From positions 800,001 through 864,000 of the forward strand of contig NZ_CP072141.1 of the NCBI RefSeq assembly GCF_019355555.1: 64,000 nt of DNA, given 5' to 3'. Below the pieces are notes generated by a model, which saw only the letters and a list, made by a program, of their open reading frames with translations, had not been told where the DNA came from and searched no databases. Source of the DNA: Rhizobium sp. L51/94 (GTDB lineage: Bacteria > Pseudomonadota > Alphaproteobacteria > Rhizobiales > Rhizobiaceae). The position numbers and the translations under genes are program-made. Within the stretch, counting starts at the first letter, position 1; each line of letters begins with the position of its first letter. Positions 25,649 to 35,163 of the stretch are shown here, in pieces.

Positions 25649-26041
25649 ATGTCGCACGATCTGTTTGAAGCCGCCCGCGCGGCCATGACCCACGCTCATG
25701 TGCCCTATTCGAAGTTCCCGGTCGGCGCCGCCATCCGTGCCGATGACGGAAAGGTCTATGCCGGCGCCAACATCGAGAACATCTCCTTTCCTCAAGGCTG
25801 GTGCGCCGAGCCGACTGCGATCAGCATGATGATCATGGGCGGAGGCAGAAAGATCGTCGAGATGGCGGTGATTGCCGAGAAACTTGCGCTCTGCCCGCCC
25901 TGTGGCGGTTGCCGCCAGAAGATCGCCGAGTTTGCCGGCAAGGGGACGAAAATCTACCTCTGCGACGAGGCCGGCGTCCAGAAGACCATGACGATGGAGG
26001 AGCTCCTACCCTTCAGCTTCGAGACCGATATCCTCGGATGA
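25649..26041 (+). CDS. cdd: Cytidine deaminase
   Basis: The 130-residue enzyme is of the short, tetrameric type, with the zinc ligands and catalytic Glu in CAEPTAI (about residues 52-58) and PPCGGCRQ (about 86-93), preceded by the pocket motif SKFPVGAAI and GANIEN. It converts cytidine and deoxycytidine to uridine and deoxyuridine. It is placed right behind the importer genes with a strong GGAG site and overlaps pnp by 4 bases. Confidence 0.95.
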   Translation: MSHDLFEAARAAMTHAHVPYSKFPVGAAIRADDGKVYAGANIENISFPQGWCAEPTAISMMIMGGGRKIVEMAVIAEKLALCPPCGGCRQKIAEFAGKGTKIYLCDEAGVQKTMTMEELLPFSFETDILG

Positions 26042-26847
26042 CCGGCGCCCTTATCAGTCTCTTGCGCGACCGGCTGGGTGGCCAGACACCGCGTACCGGT
26101 ATCATCCTTGGTTCCGGCCTCGGAGCCCTCGTGGAGGAGCTGGATGATGTCGTGCGGATTGCTTATGGCGATCTGCCGGGCTTCCCGGTCAGCGGTGTCT
26201 CCGGCCACGCCGGCGAAGTCGTCGTGGGCTCGCTGGGCGGCAAGCCTGTGATCATGCTCTCCGGTCGTGTCCACTACTATGAAAAGGGCGACGCAAACGC
26301 CATGCGCGTGCCCATCGAGGTCCTTGCCGGTCTCGGCATCGAGGAGTTGATCCTGACAAATTCCGCCGGCTCGTTGCGGCAGGAGCTTCCGCCGGGCGCG
26401 GTTATGCAGATCACCGACCACATCAATTATTCCGGCATGAACCCGCTTATCGGTGTCGACAGCGACAAGCGATTCGTCGGCATGACCAGCGCTTATGACG
26501 CAGAACTGGCGTTGCGCATGCACAGCGCGGCCAAAAAATGCGGCATCCCGTTGGGGCAGGGCGTCTACATGTGGTTCTCCGGACCAAGCTTCGAAACACC
26601 TGCAGAGATCCGCATGGCACGGGTTTTGGGCGCCGACGCAGTCGGAATGTCGACAGTGCCGGAAGTCATTCTGGCGCGTTTCTTTGGTCTGCGGGTTGCG
26701 GCGGCATCCGTCATAACCAATTATGGGGCCGGCATGACCGGGGGTGAACTCAGTCATGAAGAGACGAAGGATATGGCGCCGATCGGCGGCGCCCGTCTCG
26801 CGGCGATCCTGAAGCAGATGATCGCCGGCGGAGGAGATGAGATATGA
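26038..26847 (+). CDS. Purine-nucleoside phosphorylase (trimeric, PNP-I type)
   Basis: The 269-residue protein shows the PNP landmarks: GIILGSGLG (phosphate-binding Ser), GRVHYYEKG, LTNSAGSL, GPSFETPAEIRM and GADAVGMSTVPE, and the purine-site Asn in ITNYGAG. It splits (deoxy)inosine and (deoxy)guanosine with phosphate to the base and (deoxy)ribose 1-phosphate. The ribose 1-phosphate product is handled by the deoB and deoC products encoded nearby. The gene overlaps both neighbours by 4 bases. Confidence 0.93.
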   Translation: MTGALISLLRDRLGGQTPRTGIILGSGLGALVEELDDVVRIAYGDLPGFPVSGVSGHAGEVVVGSLGGKPVIMLSGRVHYYEKGDANAMRVPIEVLAGLGIEELILTNSAGSLRQELPPGAVMQITDHINYSGMNPLIGVDSDKRFVGMTSAYDAELALRMHSAAKKCGIPLGQGVYMWFSGPSFETPAEIRMARVLGADAVGMSTVPEVILARFFGLRVAAASVITNYGAGMTGGELSHEETKDMAPIGGARLAAILKQMIAGGGDEI

Positions 26848-27617
26848 CGGACCACACGCATCGGGAAACGGCCGCTTTCGCACTTTCCCTGCTCGATCTG
26901 ACCAACCTGAAAGACGATTGCACCGACACGCAGATCGTCACGCTTTGCGCGCGCGCCCAGACGCCTTTTGGCCACAGCGCGGCAATCTGCATCTGGCCCC
27001 GCTTCGTTACCCGCGCCCGCAGTATTCTTGGCACAAACCATGCGGTGAAAATTGCCACCGTCGTCAATTTTCCGGCAGGCGACATGGAGGTTGCCGACGT
27101 AGCAGCCGAAACGCGGGAGGCAATCGCCGATGGCGCAGACGAGATCGACCTCGTCATTCCCTATCGCAAGCTGATTGCTGGTGACGAGCCGGCGGTGACC
27201 GAAATGGTCGCGGCAATCCGTGCCGAATGTGCGAGCCCCATTCTCCTCAAGGTTATCCTCGAAACTGGCGAACTGAAGGACACGGGCCTGATCCGGCGCG
27301 CCGGCGAACTGGCGATTGCTGCCGGCGCCGACTTCATCAAGACATCGACCGGCAAGGTCGCCGTCAATGCGACGCTGGAAACGGCGGATGTCATGCTGCG
27401 GACCATCCGCGACAGTGGCCGGAAGGTCGGGTTCAAGCCCGCCGGGGGTATCGGTTCGGTTGCCGAGGCTGCCCTTTACCTCCGGCTTGCCGAGACGATC
27501 ATGGCGCCAGACTGGGCCATGCCGTCGACGTTCCGCTTCGGTGCATCCGGTTTGCTGGACGATATCCTGTCAGTCCTTAGCGGCGGTCCGCCGATCACGC
27601 TCGCCGCCGGCTATTAA
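26844..27617 (+). CDS. deoC: Deoxyribose-phosphate aldolase
   Basis: The 257-residue class I aldolase has the Schiff-base lysine in DFIKTSTGK (about residue 165-173), the partner lysine in ILLKVILE and VGFKPAGGI (about 195). It cleaves 2-deoxyribose 5-phosphate to glyceraldehyde 3-phosphate and acetaldehyde. It lies directly after pnp with an ATGA-type overlap and before deoA. Confidence 0.95.
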   Translation: MTDHTHRETAAFALSLLDLTNLKDDCTDTQIVTLCARAQTPFGHSAAICIWPRFVTRARSILGTNHAVKIATVVNFPAGDMEVADVAAETREAIADGADEIDLVIPYRKLIAGDEPAVTEMVAAIRAECASPILLKVILETGELKDTGLIRRAGELAIAAGADFIKTSTGKVAVNATLETADVMLRTIRDSGRKVGFKPAGGIGSVAEAALYLRLAETIMAPDWAMPSTFRFGASGLLDDILSVLSGGPPITLAAGY

Positions 27618-27620
27618 CAG

Positions 27621-28934
27621 ATGATGCCGCAGGAGTTCATCCGGCGGAAACGTGACGGCGAAGCCCTGCGCGCCGCCGATATCGACAGCTTTATCGGTGC
27701 ACTTGCCCGCGGCGAACTGTCGGAAGGCCAGATCGGTGCTTTCGCGATGGCCGTATGGTTCAAAGGCATGTCGCGAGACGAGACGGTGGCGCTGACGCTG
27801 GCGATGGCCCACTCAGGCGATAGCCTGAGCTGGAAGGGCCTCGATAAGCCGGTAGCCGACAAACATTCGACCGGCGGCATCGGTGACAACGTCTCGCTGG
27901 TGCTGGCGCCGGTTGCCGCTGCCTGCGGCCTTGCCGTTCCGATGATTTCCGGTCGTGGCCTCGGCCATACCGGCGGCACGCTGGACAAGCTGGAATCGAT
28001 CCCCGGATACGACATTACGCCGGATGCGGCACGTTTTCGCAAGGTGGTCGAGGAGGCAGGCTGCGCGATCATCGGCCAGACCGCTTCGCTCGCTCCCGCT
28101 GACCGACGCCTCTATGCAATCAGGGATGTGACTGCCACAGTCGATTCGGTACCGCTCATCACGGCCTCCATCTTGTCGAAGAAGCTTGCGGCCGGACTTC
28201 AGACGCTGGTCCTCGACGTCAAGATTGGCAATGGCGCCTTCATGACATCCCGGGAAGAGGCGGAAGTGCTGGCTCACTCGCTTGTAGAAGTCGCCAACGG
28301 CGCCGGCTTGCAGACATCGGCATTGATCACCGACATGAACGAACCCTTGGCCGACGCTGCTGGAAACGTGTTGGAACTGCGCAATGCGATCGAATGCCTG
28401 AAAGGCGATAAACCAGGGACCAGGCTTGAAACACTGGTACTGGCTTTCGCCGCCGAGATGCTGGTCGGTGCGAAAATGGCGGCCAGCCTCGAGCTCGGCG
28501 AGGAGCTGGCGCGTCAAGCGCTGGCGTCTGGTGCAGCCGCAGAAGCATTTTCACGCATGGTCGAGGGTCTCGGCGGACCGACCGATCTCATGGACCGGCC
28601 AGACGCCTATCTCATTGGCTCGCCTGTCCAGAAAGCCGTTCTTGCCACTTCCGATGGCTGGCTTGCAGGCTGCGACGCACGCGCCATCGGTATGGAGGTC
28701 ATCGCGCTCGGCGGCGGTCGTCTTCGGCCGGAGGATAAAATCGATCATCGGGTAGGTTTCAGCGATTTTCTGCCGCTAGCGTCATTCGTCCGGAAGGGTG
28801 ACCGCATCGCCACCGTCCACGCAGCAGAGATGTCCGCCGCCGAAAGGGCGGCTTCCATTGTTTCGGCGACATACACAATCACCGAGGAGCGGCCCGATCA
28901 GGCACCGCTCATCGTGGCGCGTATTTCAGGCTGA
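27621..28934 (+). CDS. deoA: Thymidine phosphorylase
   Basis: The 437-residue enzyme has the pyrimidine phosphorylase signature SGRGLGHTGGTLDKLESI, the phosphate site KHSTGGIGD and the KIGNGAFM element. It converts thymidine and deoxyuridine with phosphate to the base and deoxyribose 1-phosphate. It starts 3 bases after deoC and ends the plus-strand salvage operon. The next gene converges on it. Confidence 0.95.
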   Translation: MMPQEFIRRKRDGEALRAADIDSFIGALARGELSEGQIGAFAMAVWFKGMSRDETVALTLAMAHSGDSLSWKGLDKPVADKHSTGGIGDNVSLVLAPVAAACGLAVPMISGRGLGHTGGTLDKLESIPGYDITPDAARFRKVVEEAGCAIIGQTASLAPADRRLYAIRDVTATVDSVPLITASILSKKLAAGLQTLVLDVKIGNGAFMTSREEAEVLAHSLVEVANGAGLQTSALITDMNEPLADAAGNVLELRNAIECLKGDKPGTRLETLVLAFAAEMLVGAKMAASLELGEELARQALASGAAAEAFSRMVEGLGGPTDLMDRPDAYLIGSPVQKAVLATSDGWLAGCDARAIGMEVIALGGGRLRPEDKIDHRVGFSDFLPLASFVRKGDRIATVHAAEMSAAERAASIVSATYTITEERPDQAPLIVARISG

Positions 28935-28940
28935 AGAGGC

Positions 28941-29465
28941 TTACTGTTCCATGCGGAGCGCGCCGTCCTCGACGCTGTAGGAAGCCAGCTTCTTCAAGAA
29001 GCTGACTCCGATCAGGGTCGAACTCAAAGCTTCATCCTTCAGGACCAGTGCATCGACGTCACGCACACGGATACCGCCGATATCGAGATGGTCGAGGCGC
29101 ACATAGGCGGCTTTCGTCTGGCCATTGGCGGTGTTGACCGCATTGCGGAAATCGAGCGATGCCATCGCATAACCGAGATGGCGGGCAGTCGTCTCGTTCA
29201 GGGCCACGTAGGTAGCGCCCGTGTCGATCAGGCCCTGCACGGACTTGCCGTTGATCTTGAAATTTCCGCTGTAGTGACCTTGCGCATCTGCCCTGAGCTG
29301 CACATTGCCATGGGAATCGACTGCCAGCGGCTGTTGTGAAGGTGCGGAGATGCTGAGAAGGGATGGTACCGGATTTTGGGCGGCGCCGCTCGTTTGGAAG
29401 AACGAGGGCACCTGGGTGGCGAGCGTCGCGAAAACGCCAGCAAATACGAGGCTCCGTACAAGCAT
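28941..29465 (-). CDS. TIGR02281-type retropepsin-like aspartic protease
   Basis: The 174-residue protein has an N-terminal signal anchor (LVFAGVFATLATQVPS) and one aspartyl motif, DTGATYVALN (about residue 102-111), as in the clan AA single-domain family of alphaproteobacteria. It also has the following FLKKL region near the C-terminus that contributes to the fold. The active enzyme is a homodimer in the periplasm. The ATG at 29465 is preferred over the TTG at 29471. The gene is not obviously related to nucleoside metabolism and converges on deoA. Confidence 0.85.
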   Translation of the reverse strand: MLVRSLVFAGVFATLATQVPSFFQTSGAAQNPVPSLLSISAPSQQPLAVDSHGNVQLRADAQGHYSGNFKINGKSVQGLIDTGATYVALNETTARHLGYAMASLDFRNAVNTANGQTKAAYVRLDHLDIGGIRVRDVDALVLKDEALSSTLIGVSFLKKLASYSVEDGALRMEQ

Positions 29466-29533
29466 CGACAAGAATCCTTCCTGTATAAACCTGGCGTCAT
29501 GCGAGGCGTGATGTGTTGTGACCCTTATCTTAA

Positions 29534-29570
29534 GATTACTGCCAAGTTACTAACGTCGCTTGGCGTAATC
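29534..29570. other. Stem-loop in the 157-base gap between upp and the aspartic protease
   Basis: GATTAC-t-GCCAAG pairs with CTTGGC-GTAATC around a 12-base loop (12 bp with one bulge). No T-run follows on the minus strand, so it may be a weak terminator for upp or an operator for the protease gene. Confidence 0.4.
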
Positions 29571-29628
29571 GAGCGGATTTGAGAAACGAAACGCACAAAT
29601 ACAGGCATAGGTTAAGGAAGTATGAAGT

Positions 29629-30258
29629 CTATTTGGTCCCATACATCCTGTCGCCGGCATCACCAAGGCCAGGGACGATATAGCCCTTCTCGTTGAGGTG
29701 ACTGTCGATCGACGCAGTGTAGACAGGCACATCGGGATGCGCGTCGGTGAAATTCTTGAGACCTTCCGGTGCGGCCAGCAGGCAGAGGAAGCGGATGTTG
29801 TGAGCGCCGCGTTCCTTCAGCTTGTCGATAGCTGCAATCGATGAATTACCGGTCGCCAGCATCGGATCTACAACAATGATCAGTCGTTCGGCAATATCTT
29901 CCGGCGCCTTGAAGTAATACTCCACCGGCTGCAGCGTCTCATGGTCACGATAGACGCCGATATGCGAGACACGTGCTGAAGGCACGAGGTCGAGCATACC
30001 TTCGAGCAAGCCATTGCCGGCACGCAGGATCGACGCGAAGACGAGCTTCTTGCCTTCGAGGATCGGCGATTCCATCTCCTGCAATGGCGTCTCGATCGTT
30101 TCCATCGTCAGTTCGAGGTCGCGTGTGACTTCATAGCAGAGCAGTGTCGAAATCTCGCGCAGCAGGCGTCGAAAGCTGCCGGTCGAGGTGTCCTTGCGCC
30201 GCATGATGGTGAGTTTGTGCTGCACAAGCGGGTGATTGATAACCGTAACGCCGTCCAT
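29629..30258 (-). CDS. upp: Uracil phosphoribosyltransferase
   Basis: The 209-residue enzyme has the PRPP site [11 protein letters not shown] (about residues 130-140), the uracil-binding C-terminus [14 protein letters not shown], and a lysine/arginine-rich N-terminal dimer region ([11 protein letters not shown]). It recycles uracil, which is also the product of cdd plus the phosphorylases encoded here, to UMP. It is separated from add by 120 bases and likely has its own promoter. Confidence 0.95.
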   Translation of the reverse strand: MDGVTVINHPLVQHKLTIMRRKDTSTGSFRRLLREISTLLCYEVTRDLELTMETIETPLQEMESPILEGKKLVFASILRAGNGLLEGMLDLVPSARVSHIGVYRDHETLQPVEYYFKAPEDIAERLIIVVDPMLATGNSSIAAIDKLKERGAHNIRFLCLLAAPEGLKNFTDAHPDVPVYTASIDSHLNEKGYIVPGLGDAGDRMYGTK

Positions 30259-30378
30259 GATTTCAGCCTTCCGCTTGGATTTCAGAATAAAACCTGTTCT
30301 TCCACGGAAGTTGCCCTCACCGCAAGAGAACGCGGCGATTCGGTTCCAAGCATCCCCAGTCTCTGATTGCAGACGTGT

Positions 30379-31347
30379 TTAAATCATGGCTAGCAGCCTT
30401 GAACGTGTCTCATCGTCAACAAAGGCTGCCTCCAGACCGGTGCGGGTCATCGCGTTGATCTCGGCCTCGCTGAAGCCGAATGCCGAACGCGCCAACGCAT
30501 ATTCGCGCTCCAGCGACGTCTTGAAAAACGGCGGATCGTCGGAGCTGATTGTGACGCGGACCCCCGCCTCCTTCAAACGGCGTAGCGGATGCGATTCGAA
30601 GTCGGGAAAGACATTCAGTGCGATGTTGGAGCCGGGGCAGACCTCCAGGACTGTGCCGAGATCCGCCAGACGCCTGACAAGCTCGCTATCCTCGACCGCG
30701 CGAACGCCGTGGCCGATGCGGCTCGGGCGAACGAGATCGAGGGCATCTGACACGCTGAAGGCGCCACAGACTTCGCCGGCATGGATCGTCAGGCCAAGGC
30801 CCGCGTCGCGCGCGATATCGAAGGCCCGGGCGTAATCGGCAACACGCCCCATGCGCTCTTCACCTGCCATGTTGAAACCGGTAATCAGCGGATTGTCGCT
30901 CCGTGCGGCATATTCCGCAGCCTTGATGACGCGCTCAGGGCCGAAATGCCGTTCCCCGGTGACAATCAGCCGGGCCTCGATCCCGGTTCTCGCCTTTGCC
31001 GCGTGAATGCCGGCCGATACTCCGGCAATATAGGCATCGGCACCAAGGCCGATGCGGTCGCCGTGGTCCGGAGATACGATCAACTCGCTGTAAATAGTTC
31101 CGATGGCCGCCAGCTCCTCGAGATAGGTCTCGGTCAGGAGGGCATAGTCTTCCTCTGTGCGGTAGACTGACGCGACCTGGTCGTAGGCGACGATAAATTC
31201 CGCGAAATCATTCCAGAGATAAGTACCATCGCGCAGGAAGCCGCGGGTATCGACGCCGTATTTCAGCGCTTGTTCTGCCGTGAGGCTCGGCGGAGCGGCA
31301 CCCTCGAGGTGGCAATGAAGCTCGATCTTTTTCAGGTGCGATGTCAC
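30379..31347 (-). CDS. add: Adenosine deaminase
   Basis: The 322-residue protein has the ADA residues HCHLEG (about residues 11-16), HAGE (about 190), GHGVRA (about 213) and SSDDP (about 272). It turns adenosine and deoxyadenosine into inosine and deoxyinosine, feeding the phosphorylase. It starts with a GTG overlapping the deoB stop by 4 bases. Compared with the ADA-like protein at 6810, this copy is closer to the common bacterial type (VRPSRIGHG versus RIDHG). Confidence 0.9.
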   Translation of the reverse strand: MTSHLKKIELHCHLEGAAPPSLTAEQALKYGVDTRGFLRDGTYLWNDFAEFIVAYDQVASVYRTEEDYALLTETYLEELAAIGTIYSELIVSPDHGDRIGLGADAYIAGVSAGIHAAKARTGIEARLIVTGERHFGPERVIKAAEYAARSDNPLITGFNMAGEERMGRVADYARAFDIARDAGLGLTIHAGEVCGAFSVSDALDLVRPSRIGHGVRAVEDSELVRRLADLGTVLEVCPGSNIALNVFPDFESHPLRRLKEAGVRVTISSDDPPFFKTSLEREYALARSAFGFSEAEINAMTRTGLEAAFVDDETRSRLLAMI

Positions 31348-32564
31348 AGAAAGCTCCTCCCGTAGGGTCCAGCGGCAATGCCGAGATGGGCAGCGACGGT
31401 CTCGCCGATATCGGCAAAGCTTTGACGAATGCCGATGGCACGCGAGCGGAGGCCGGGTCCGTAGGCGATGATCGGGACGCGCTCGCGGGTATGGTCGGTG
31501 CCGCGCCAGGTGGGGTCGCAGCCATGGTCGGCGGTCAGGATCACCAGATCGCCCGCCTTGAGCTTGCGATGCACCTCCGGAAGGCGCGCATCGAATGCCT
31601 CGAGTGCGGCAGCATACCCGGCTACATCGCGACGGTGACCATAGACCATGTCGAAATCGACGAAATTGGTGAACACAAGATCGCCGTCCTCGGCATACTC
31701 CATTGCCTTCAACGATGCGTCCATCAAAGCGTCGTTGCCGTTTGCCTTGACCTCCGTCGAGATACCCTGATGGGCAAAGATATCGCCGATCTTGCCGATC
31801 GCATGGACTTTTCGGCCACCGGCGACCAGCCGATCCAGCAGCGTCGGCTCCGGCGGCAGGACGGAAAAATCACGACGGTTACCGGTGCGCTCGAAATTTG
31901 CAGCCGTACTGCCGACGAACGGTCTGGCAATGACACGCCCGATATTGAATTCATCGAGCAGCGCCCGGGCGATGCGACACACATGCAGCAGGCGATCGAG
32001 CCCGAAACTCACTTCGTGCGCGGCTATCTGGAATACTGAATCCGAGGACGTATAGCAGATGGGCCTGCCGGTCCGCATATGCTCTTCGCCATGGCGGGCA
32101 ATGATGTCGGTTCCGGATGCGTGGCAATTGCCGAGGATGCCGGGGATTTCGGCAGCACGGCAGAAGCTCGCCACGAACTCCGGGGGAAACGCGTCGCCCT
32201 CCGCTGGAAAATAGCCCCAGTCGAAGGTTACGGGCGTACCGGCGATTTCCCAATGACCGGAGGGTGTGTCCTTGCCGCGCGACACTTCATTGGCGCATCC
32301 ATAGAGACCATAAATGCGCTCCGGCATCGTCATTCCGGCGGGGTAGGCACCAGCCGCACTCTTGGCGATCTGCATCAGCCCCAGCGCCGACATGTTAGGG
32401 AGCGTCAGCGGACCCGCGCGAAGGCCTGCACGGTCTGCCGCTCCTGCGGCGCAAAACTCGGCAATATGGCCAAGCGTATCGGCGCCCTGGTCGCCGTAGG
32501 ATGCTGCGTCCGGGCCACCGCCGACGCCGAAGGAATCAAGAACGAAGAGAAAAGCGCGCGCCAT
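31344..32564 (-). CDS. deoB: Phosphopentomutase
   Basis: The 406-residue metalloenzyme of the alkaline phosphatase superfamily has [24 protein letters not shown] at the N-terminus and [18 protein letters not shown] near the C-terminus, which hold the two manganese ions. It interconverts (deoxy)ribose 1-phosphate and 5-phosphate, linking the phosphorylases to deoC. The gene is the first of the deoB-add pair and overlaps add by 4 bases. Confidence 0.95.
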   Translation of the reverse strand: MARAFLFVLDSFGVGGGPDAASYGDQGADTLGHIAEFCAAGAADRAGLRAGPLTLPNMSALGLMQIAKSAAGAYPAGMTMPERIYGLYGCANEVSRGKDTPSGHWEIAGTPVTFDWGYFPAEGDAFPPEFVASFCRAAEIPGILGNCHASGTDIIARHGEEHMRTGRPICYTSSDSVFQIAAHEVSFGLDRLLHVCRIARALLDEFNIGRVIARPFVGSTAANFERTGNRRDFSVLPPEPTLLDRLVAGGRKVHAIGKIGDIFAHQGISTEVKANGNDALMDASLKAMEYAEDGDLVFTNFVDFDMVYGHRRDVAGYAAALEAFDARLPEVHRKLKAGDLVILTADHGCDPTWRGTDHTRERVPIIAYGPGLRSRAIGIRQSFADIGETVAAHLGIAAGPYGRSFL

Positions 32565-32689
32565 GAGCTACCCGACAAAGACGATCAGTATCCGCAACGG
32601 ATCTTCCGGCGGCTTGCAGGCGAGTACCCATATAGTGGCAGTACGCACTTGGCAATTTCGCCGGGTTCTCGTCGTCCTGCGTCAGCGCC

Positions 32690-33310
32690 TCAGCAATCGT
32701 CGCACTTGATCGAAGTTCCGGTGCGCTGACGGTAGAAATATTGCCGCTGCATAGTGATCGAATTCATGCCCGCCGGTAGGAAGTCCGGTCCAAAGCTGAT
32801 GAGCTTGTAAGGCACCCCAAGCTCGGTTCTGACCAAGAACGAATTTGGTTTGTTGAGTGCGGTCGGCACCCCTGTCACAGCACTATTGACCGCATAGGCA
32901 GTCGTCCCGTCCTGCTCCCACGACCAAAGCACCGTAGCCTTGCTGCTGGCATCGATCTGGATGCCGGTGATCTTCAGCGTCATGCCGGTAGTGGCGTAAG
33001 GCACAAAGATTGCATTGACGACGGATGGCATGGTCGAGAGAATAGATTTCGATACTGTCGACTGCTGCGTAACGATATCTGCGACAGTTCCTGCCGCGCG
33101 GCTCGTTCGCTGGGCAACGCTGAGCGCGACCGTCGTCTGCAGCGCGCCGAGGTACAGAAGCAGCAGGACCGGAACGAGTATGGCGAATTCGATGGCGCCA
33201 ACACCGCCCTTGTCGCGCACCAGGCGCAAACCGAGGCGCGCAATACGGCTATCGAGCGCCCGTTGCAGCCTCCGGCGCATCCCGTAACTGTGTAGATCCG
33301 GGGCGCTCAA
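32690..33310 (-). CDS. TadE/TadG-like minor pseudopilin
   Basis: The 206-residue protein has a TadE-like N-terminal segment (GGVGAIEFAILVPVLLLLYLGALQ) after about 34 basic residues. It is likely cut by the prepilin peptidase CpaA after the Gly. The rest is a periplasmic domain with a Cys-x2-Cys end (KCDDC). It is translationally coupled to the previous gene (ATGA). It is part of the Flp pilus set, and TadE-type proteins are needed for fibre assembly. Confidence 0.8.
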   Translation of the reverse strand: MSAPDLHSYGMRRRLQRALDSRIARLGLRLVRDKGGVGAIEFAILVPVLLLLYLGALQTTVALSVAQRTSRAAGTVADIVTQQSTVSKSILSTMPSVVNAIFVPYATTGMTLKITGIQIDASSKATVLWSWEQDGTTAYAVNSAVTGVPTALNKPNSFLVRTELGVPYKLISFGPDFLPAGMNSITMQRQYFYRQRTGTSIKCDDC

Positions 33311-33948
33311 GGGTATTTCTCATTTTGAAAGGCCGTTGTGGCGATAATCAGGAAGTCGGTCGGCATCGAACCGTTGGCCGGTCGGATTGTGGTGATATAG
33401 GGCCGCACGATATCGGTTGTAATCTTCCAACGATAATAAGCTCGCACCATGTTGATGGAACTTGGGCCGCCTGGCGCAAATTTGAAGCCCGACGGATCTA
33501 TGTCGGCGTACGCGGCAGTGGAGACGCGAGGAATTTTCACTGGAATGTCGGCGAAGGACGTGTAGGTCTCAACATCAAGATACAATTTCGCCGGTGTGGC
33601 GATCTCGCTCGGGGAGCAGCTGATCATAATGGCAATCTCGGCGCAGAATGCGGTCCGAAACTTCGTTTGATCCATGTCGGTCGCGGTGCGTCCCATCGCG
33701 TAGGTAATCTGTCCGGTGCGAAGCTTTCTCGACAGCGTATCCGTGGCATTGACCACCAGTTGTTCGGCAGTGAAGGCGACGAATGTCTCGATGATCGCAA
33801 AGATTATGATGAAATAGGGGACCGCCAGCAGGGCAAACTCAATTGCCGTCGCCCCATCTTTCGAGCGCACGATGCGTCTGAGGCGCTTCAGGATAGGATG
33901 CCGGACTAGCGCGGTGTCACCTTTGTCCTGCCCATCCACCGTCATCAT
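33307..33948 (-). CDS. TadE/TadG-like minor pseudopilin
   Basis: The 213-residue product has a basic leader and the pseudopilin-like segment GATAIEFALLAVPYFIIIFAIIET (about residues 37-60), with a likely peptidase cut after Gly. The remaining 150 residues form a periplasmic domain. The ATG at 33948 or 33945 follows GGAAATC; a GTG at 33957 is possible. It overlaps the second TadE-like gene by 4 bases and follows a secretin N-domain protein by 93 bases. Confidence 0.8.
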   Translation of the reverse strand: MMTVDGQDKGDTALVRHPILKRLRRIVRSKDGATAIEFALLAVPYFIIIFAIIETFVAFTAEQLVVNATDTLSRKLRTGQITYAMGRTATDMDQTKFRTAFCAEIAIMISCSPSEIATPAKLYLDVETYTSFADIPVKIPRVSTAAYADIDPSGFKFAPGGPSSINMVRAYYRWKITTDIVRPYITTIRPANGSMPTDFLIIATTAFQNEKYP

Positions 33949-34041
33949 GATTTCCACGCTTCTATCAACGCGCGGACCCTATGCGGACTTCATTGATATT
34001 CCGTTGCGTTTTCTCTTAAACTTCCGATGCCAAGACATCGT

Positions 34042-34461
34042 CTATGGCGTGGCGGCAACCGGTGCGGCAGCGCTGCTTTGCTGAGCGTGAACCTCGCAGT
34101 TCGGTGTGCAGGAAAGAACGGAGCGCTCCGTCTGGCGATAGACGCGAACCGTATTGCCTTCGTCGATCGATACAAGAATACGCTCGTCGACAATCGCGTT
34201 GCCGTCGGAGTCGAGAAGAACGATGTTCGTCGTGCCGAAACTGCGACCTGTCAAAACGATCGTCTTCGGATCCGCGACTGTCGCATCGGCCACCTGCGAG
34301 TTTCCGATGATCACTTTGCTGACCGGGCGATCTAGCCTCAGTATGCGTGCATGATCCATGAACACCCGCAGCATGTTGTCCCCGGCCACGGAGATCCCTG
34401 GCAAGAGTCCTGTCGCTGCGACGATGCAGCCGAATAAAACGGATCTGCCTTGCTGGAACAT
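34042..34461 (-). CDS. Stand-alone secretin N-terminal (pil_N) domain protein
   Basis: The 139-residue secreted protein has a signal peptide (LLPGISVAG) and the T2SS/T3SS pilus N-terminal domain, visible in NSQVADATVADPKTIVLTG, which matches the region SDPTMADAVTRTSRRIYLFG in CpaC. It lacks the secretin barrel. The tail carries a CTPNC pair. It is divergent from the pilin gene across an AT-rich promoter region. It may cap or pilot the secretin, but that is inference. The chosen start (MFQQGRSV) follows GGGGG; longer starts to 34692 run into AT-rich DNA. Confidence 0.7.
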   Translation of the reverse strand: MFQQGRSVLFGCIVAATGLLPGISVAGDNMLRVFMDHARILRLDRPVSKVIIGNSQVADATVADPKTIVLTGRSFGTTNIVLLDSDGNAIVDERILVSIDEGNTVRVYRQTERSVLSCTPNCEVHAQQSSAAAPVAATP

Positions 34462-34864
34462 GAAGGGGGGCCTCTCGGGCGAATTCTCGGTGCTCGTACG
34501 CGATAGAATGAAAAGTATTAGTAAACTAAGCGTTAATATGCCGAATAATGCGTCGATTGATGAAGGTTGATGGCACCATATGTGTAGAAATGGGAATTTG
34601 AAGGTGAGATCTATGTATCGTAAGGAGCCGTTTGATTTACTCTGTGACATGTCTGTCGCTGCTGCTGCCGTGCAATAGATGACTCGAAACAATACTATAC
34701 GTTAATCACTCTCTTCGTTAACTACCATGATCGCGAAAGCCTATTATCATTTTGTTTACTATTTTTTTTAAGTCGATTGAAACAGCCGTTCGATAATTTC
34801 CCCTCATCCGATCAACGGCAAACAGTTGGCGGACTTGCTGTCAACATGTGGAGTAGGAGTTTCC
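34462..34864. promoter_or_regulatory. AT-rich divergent promoter region of the Flp pilus genes
   Basis: These 403 bases are clearly more AT-rich than the flanking genes, with runs such as TTTTGTTTACTATTTTTTTTAAG near 34750-34775. They must contain the promoters for the pilin (plus) and for the secretin-N-domain/TadE unit (minus). TTAA half-sites occur (34530, 34702, 34717), but I found no full TTAA-N7-TTAA CtrA site. Confidence 0.5.
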
Positions 34865-35038
34865 ATGACCAAGCTTTTCGCGCGTTTCTTGAAAGACGAA
34901 TCCGGTGCGACTGCAATTGAATACGGCTTGATCGCTGCTCTGATCTCCGTAGCCCTGATCGCCGGTGCAACCACCCTCGGCGGTGCCTTGAACAACCAGT
35001 TCAAGAACATTGCTGGCAAGTTGAACTACGCAGGCTGA
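34865..35038 (+). CDS. Flp/Fap family type IVb pilin
   Basis: The 57-residue prepilin has a short basic leader (MTKLFARFLKDESG) and the type IVb pilin core: GATAIEYGLIAALISVALIA. Prepilin peptidase cuts at the Gly, leaving the Glu5-Tyr6 pattern. It is the major subunit of the pilus, corresponding to CtpA in Agrobacterium or PilA/Flp in Caulobacter. An intrinsic terminator follows at once. The gene lies upstream of the assembly genes. Confidence 0.93.
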   Translation: MTKLFARFLKDESGATAIEYGLIAALISVALIAGATTLGGALNNQFKNIAGKLNYAG

Positions 35039-35063
35039 TAATTCTCGCCGATAAATTTGAATG

Positions 35064-35096
35064 AAAAGCCGCATCCCCTCAGGGCAGCGGCTTTTT
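35064..35096 (+). terminator. Intrinsic terminator after the pilin gene
   Basis: AAAAGCCGC (35064-35072) pairs with GCGGCTTTT (35087-35095), followed by T-rich DNA. It lies 25 bases after the pilin stop and would keep abundant pilin mRNA apart from the assembly operon. Confidence 0.85.
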
Positions 35097-35163
35097 GCCA
35101 TTTCCGGCGTCATAGACCGGTCATTCTTCCTTAGGCAATGGCTGTTACCATCACAGCGACTTT

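Noticed and set aside
24586..25686. 366-codon minus-strand frame opposite the second permease gene
   Set aside because: The plus strand encodes a typical nine-span permease with a strong ribosome site; the antisense product is charged and lacks any motif.
34462..34864. CtrA binding site (TTAA-N7-TTAA) before the pilin gene
   Set aside because: Several TTAA half-sites are present, but none has the required 7-base spacing.
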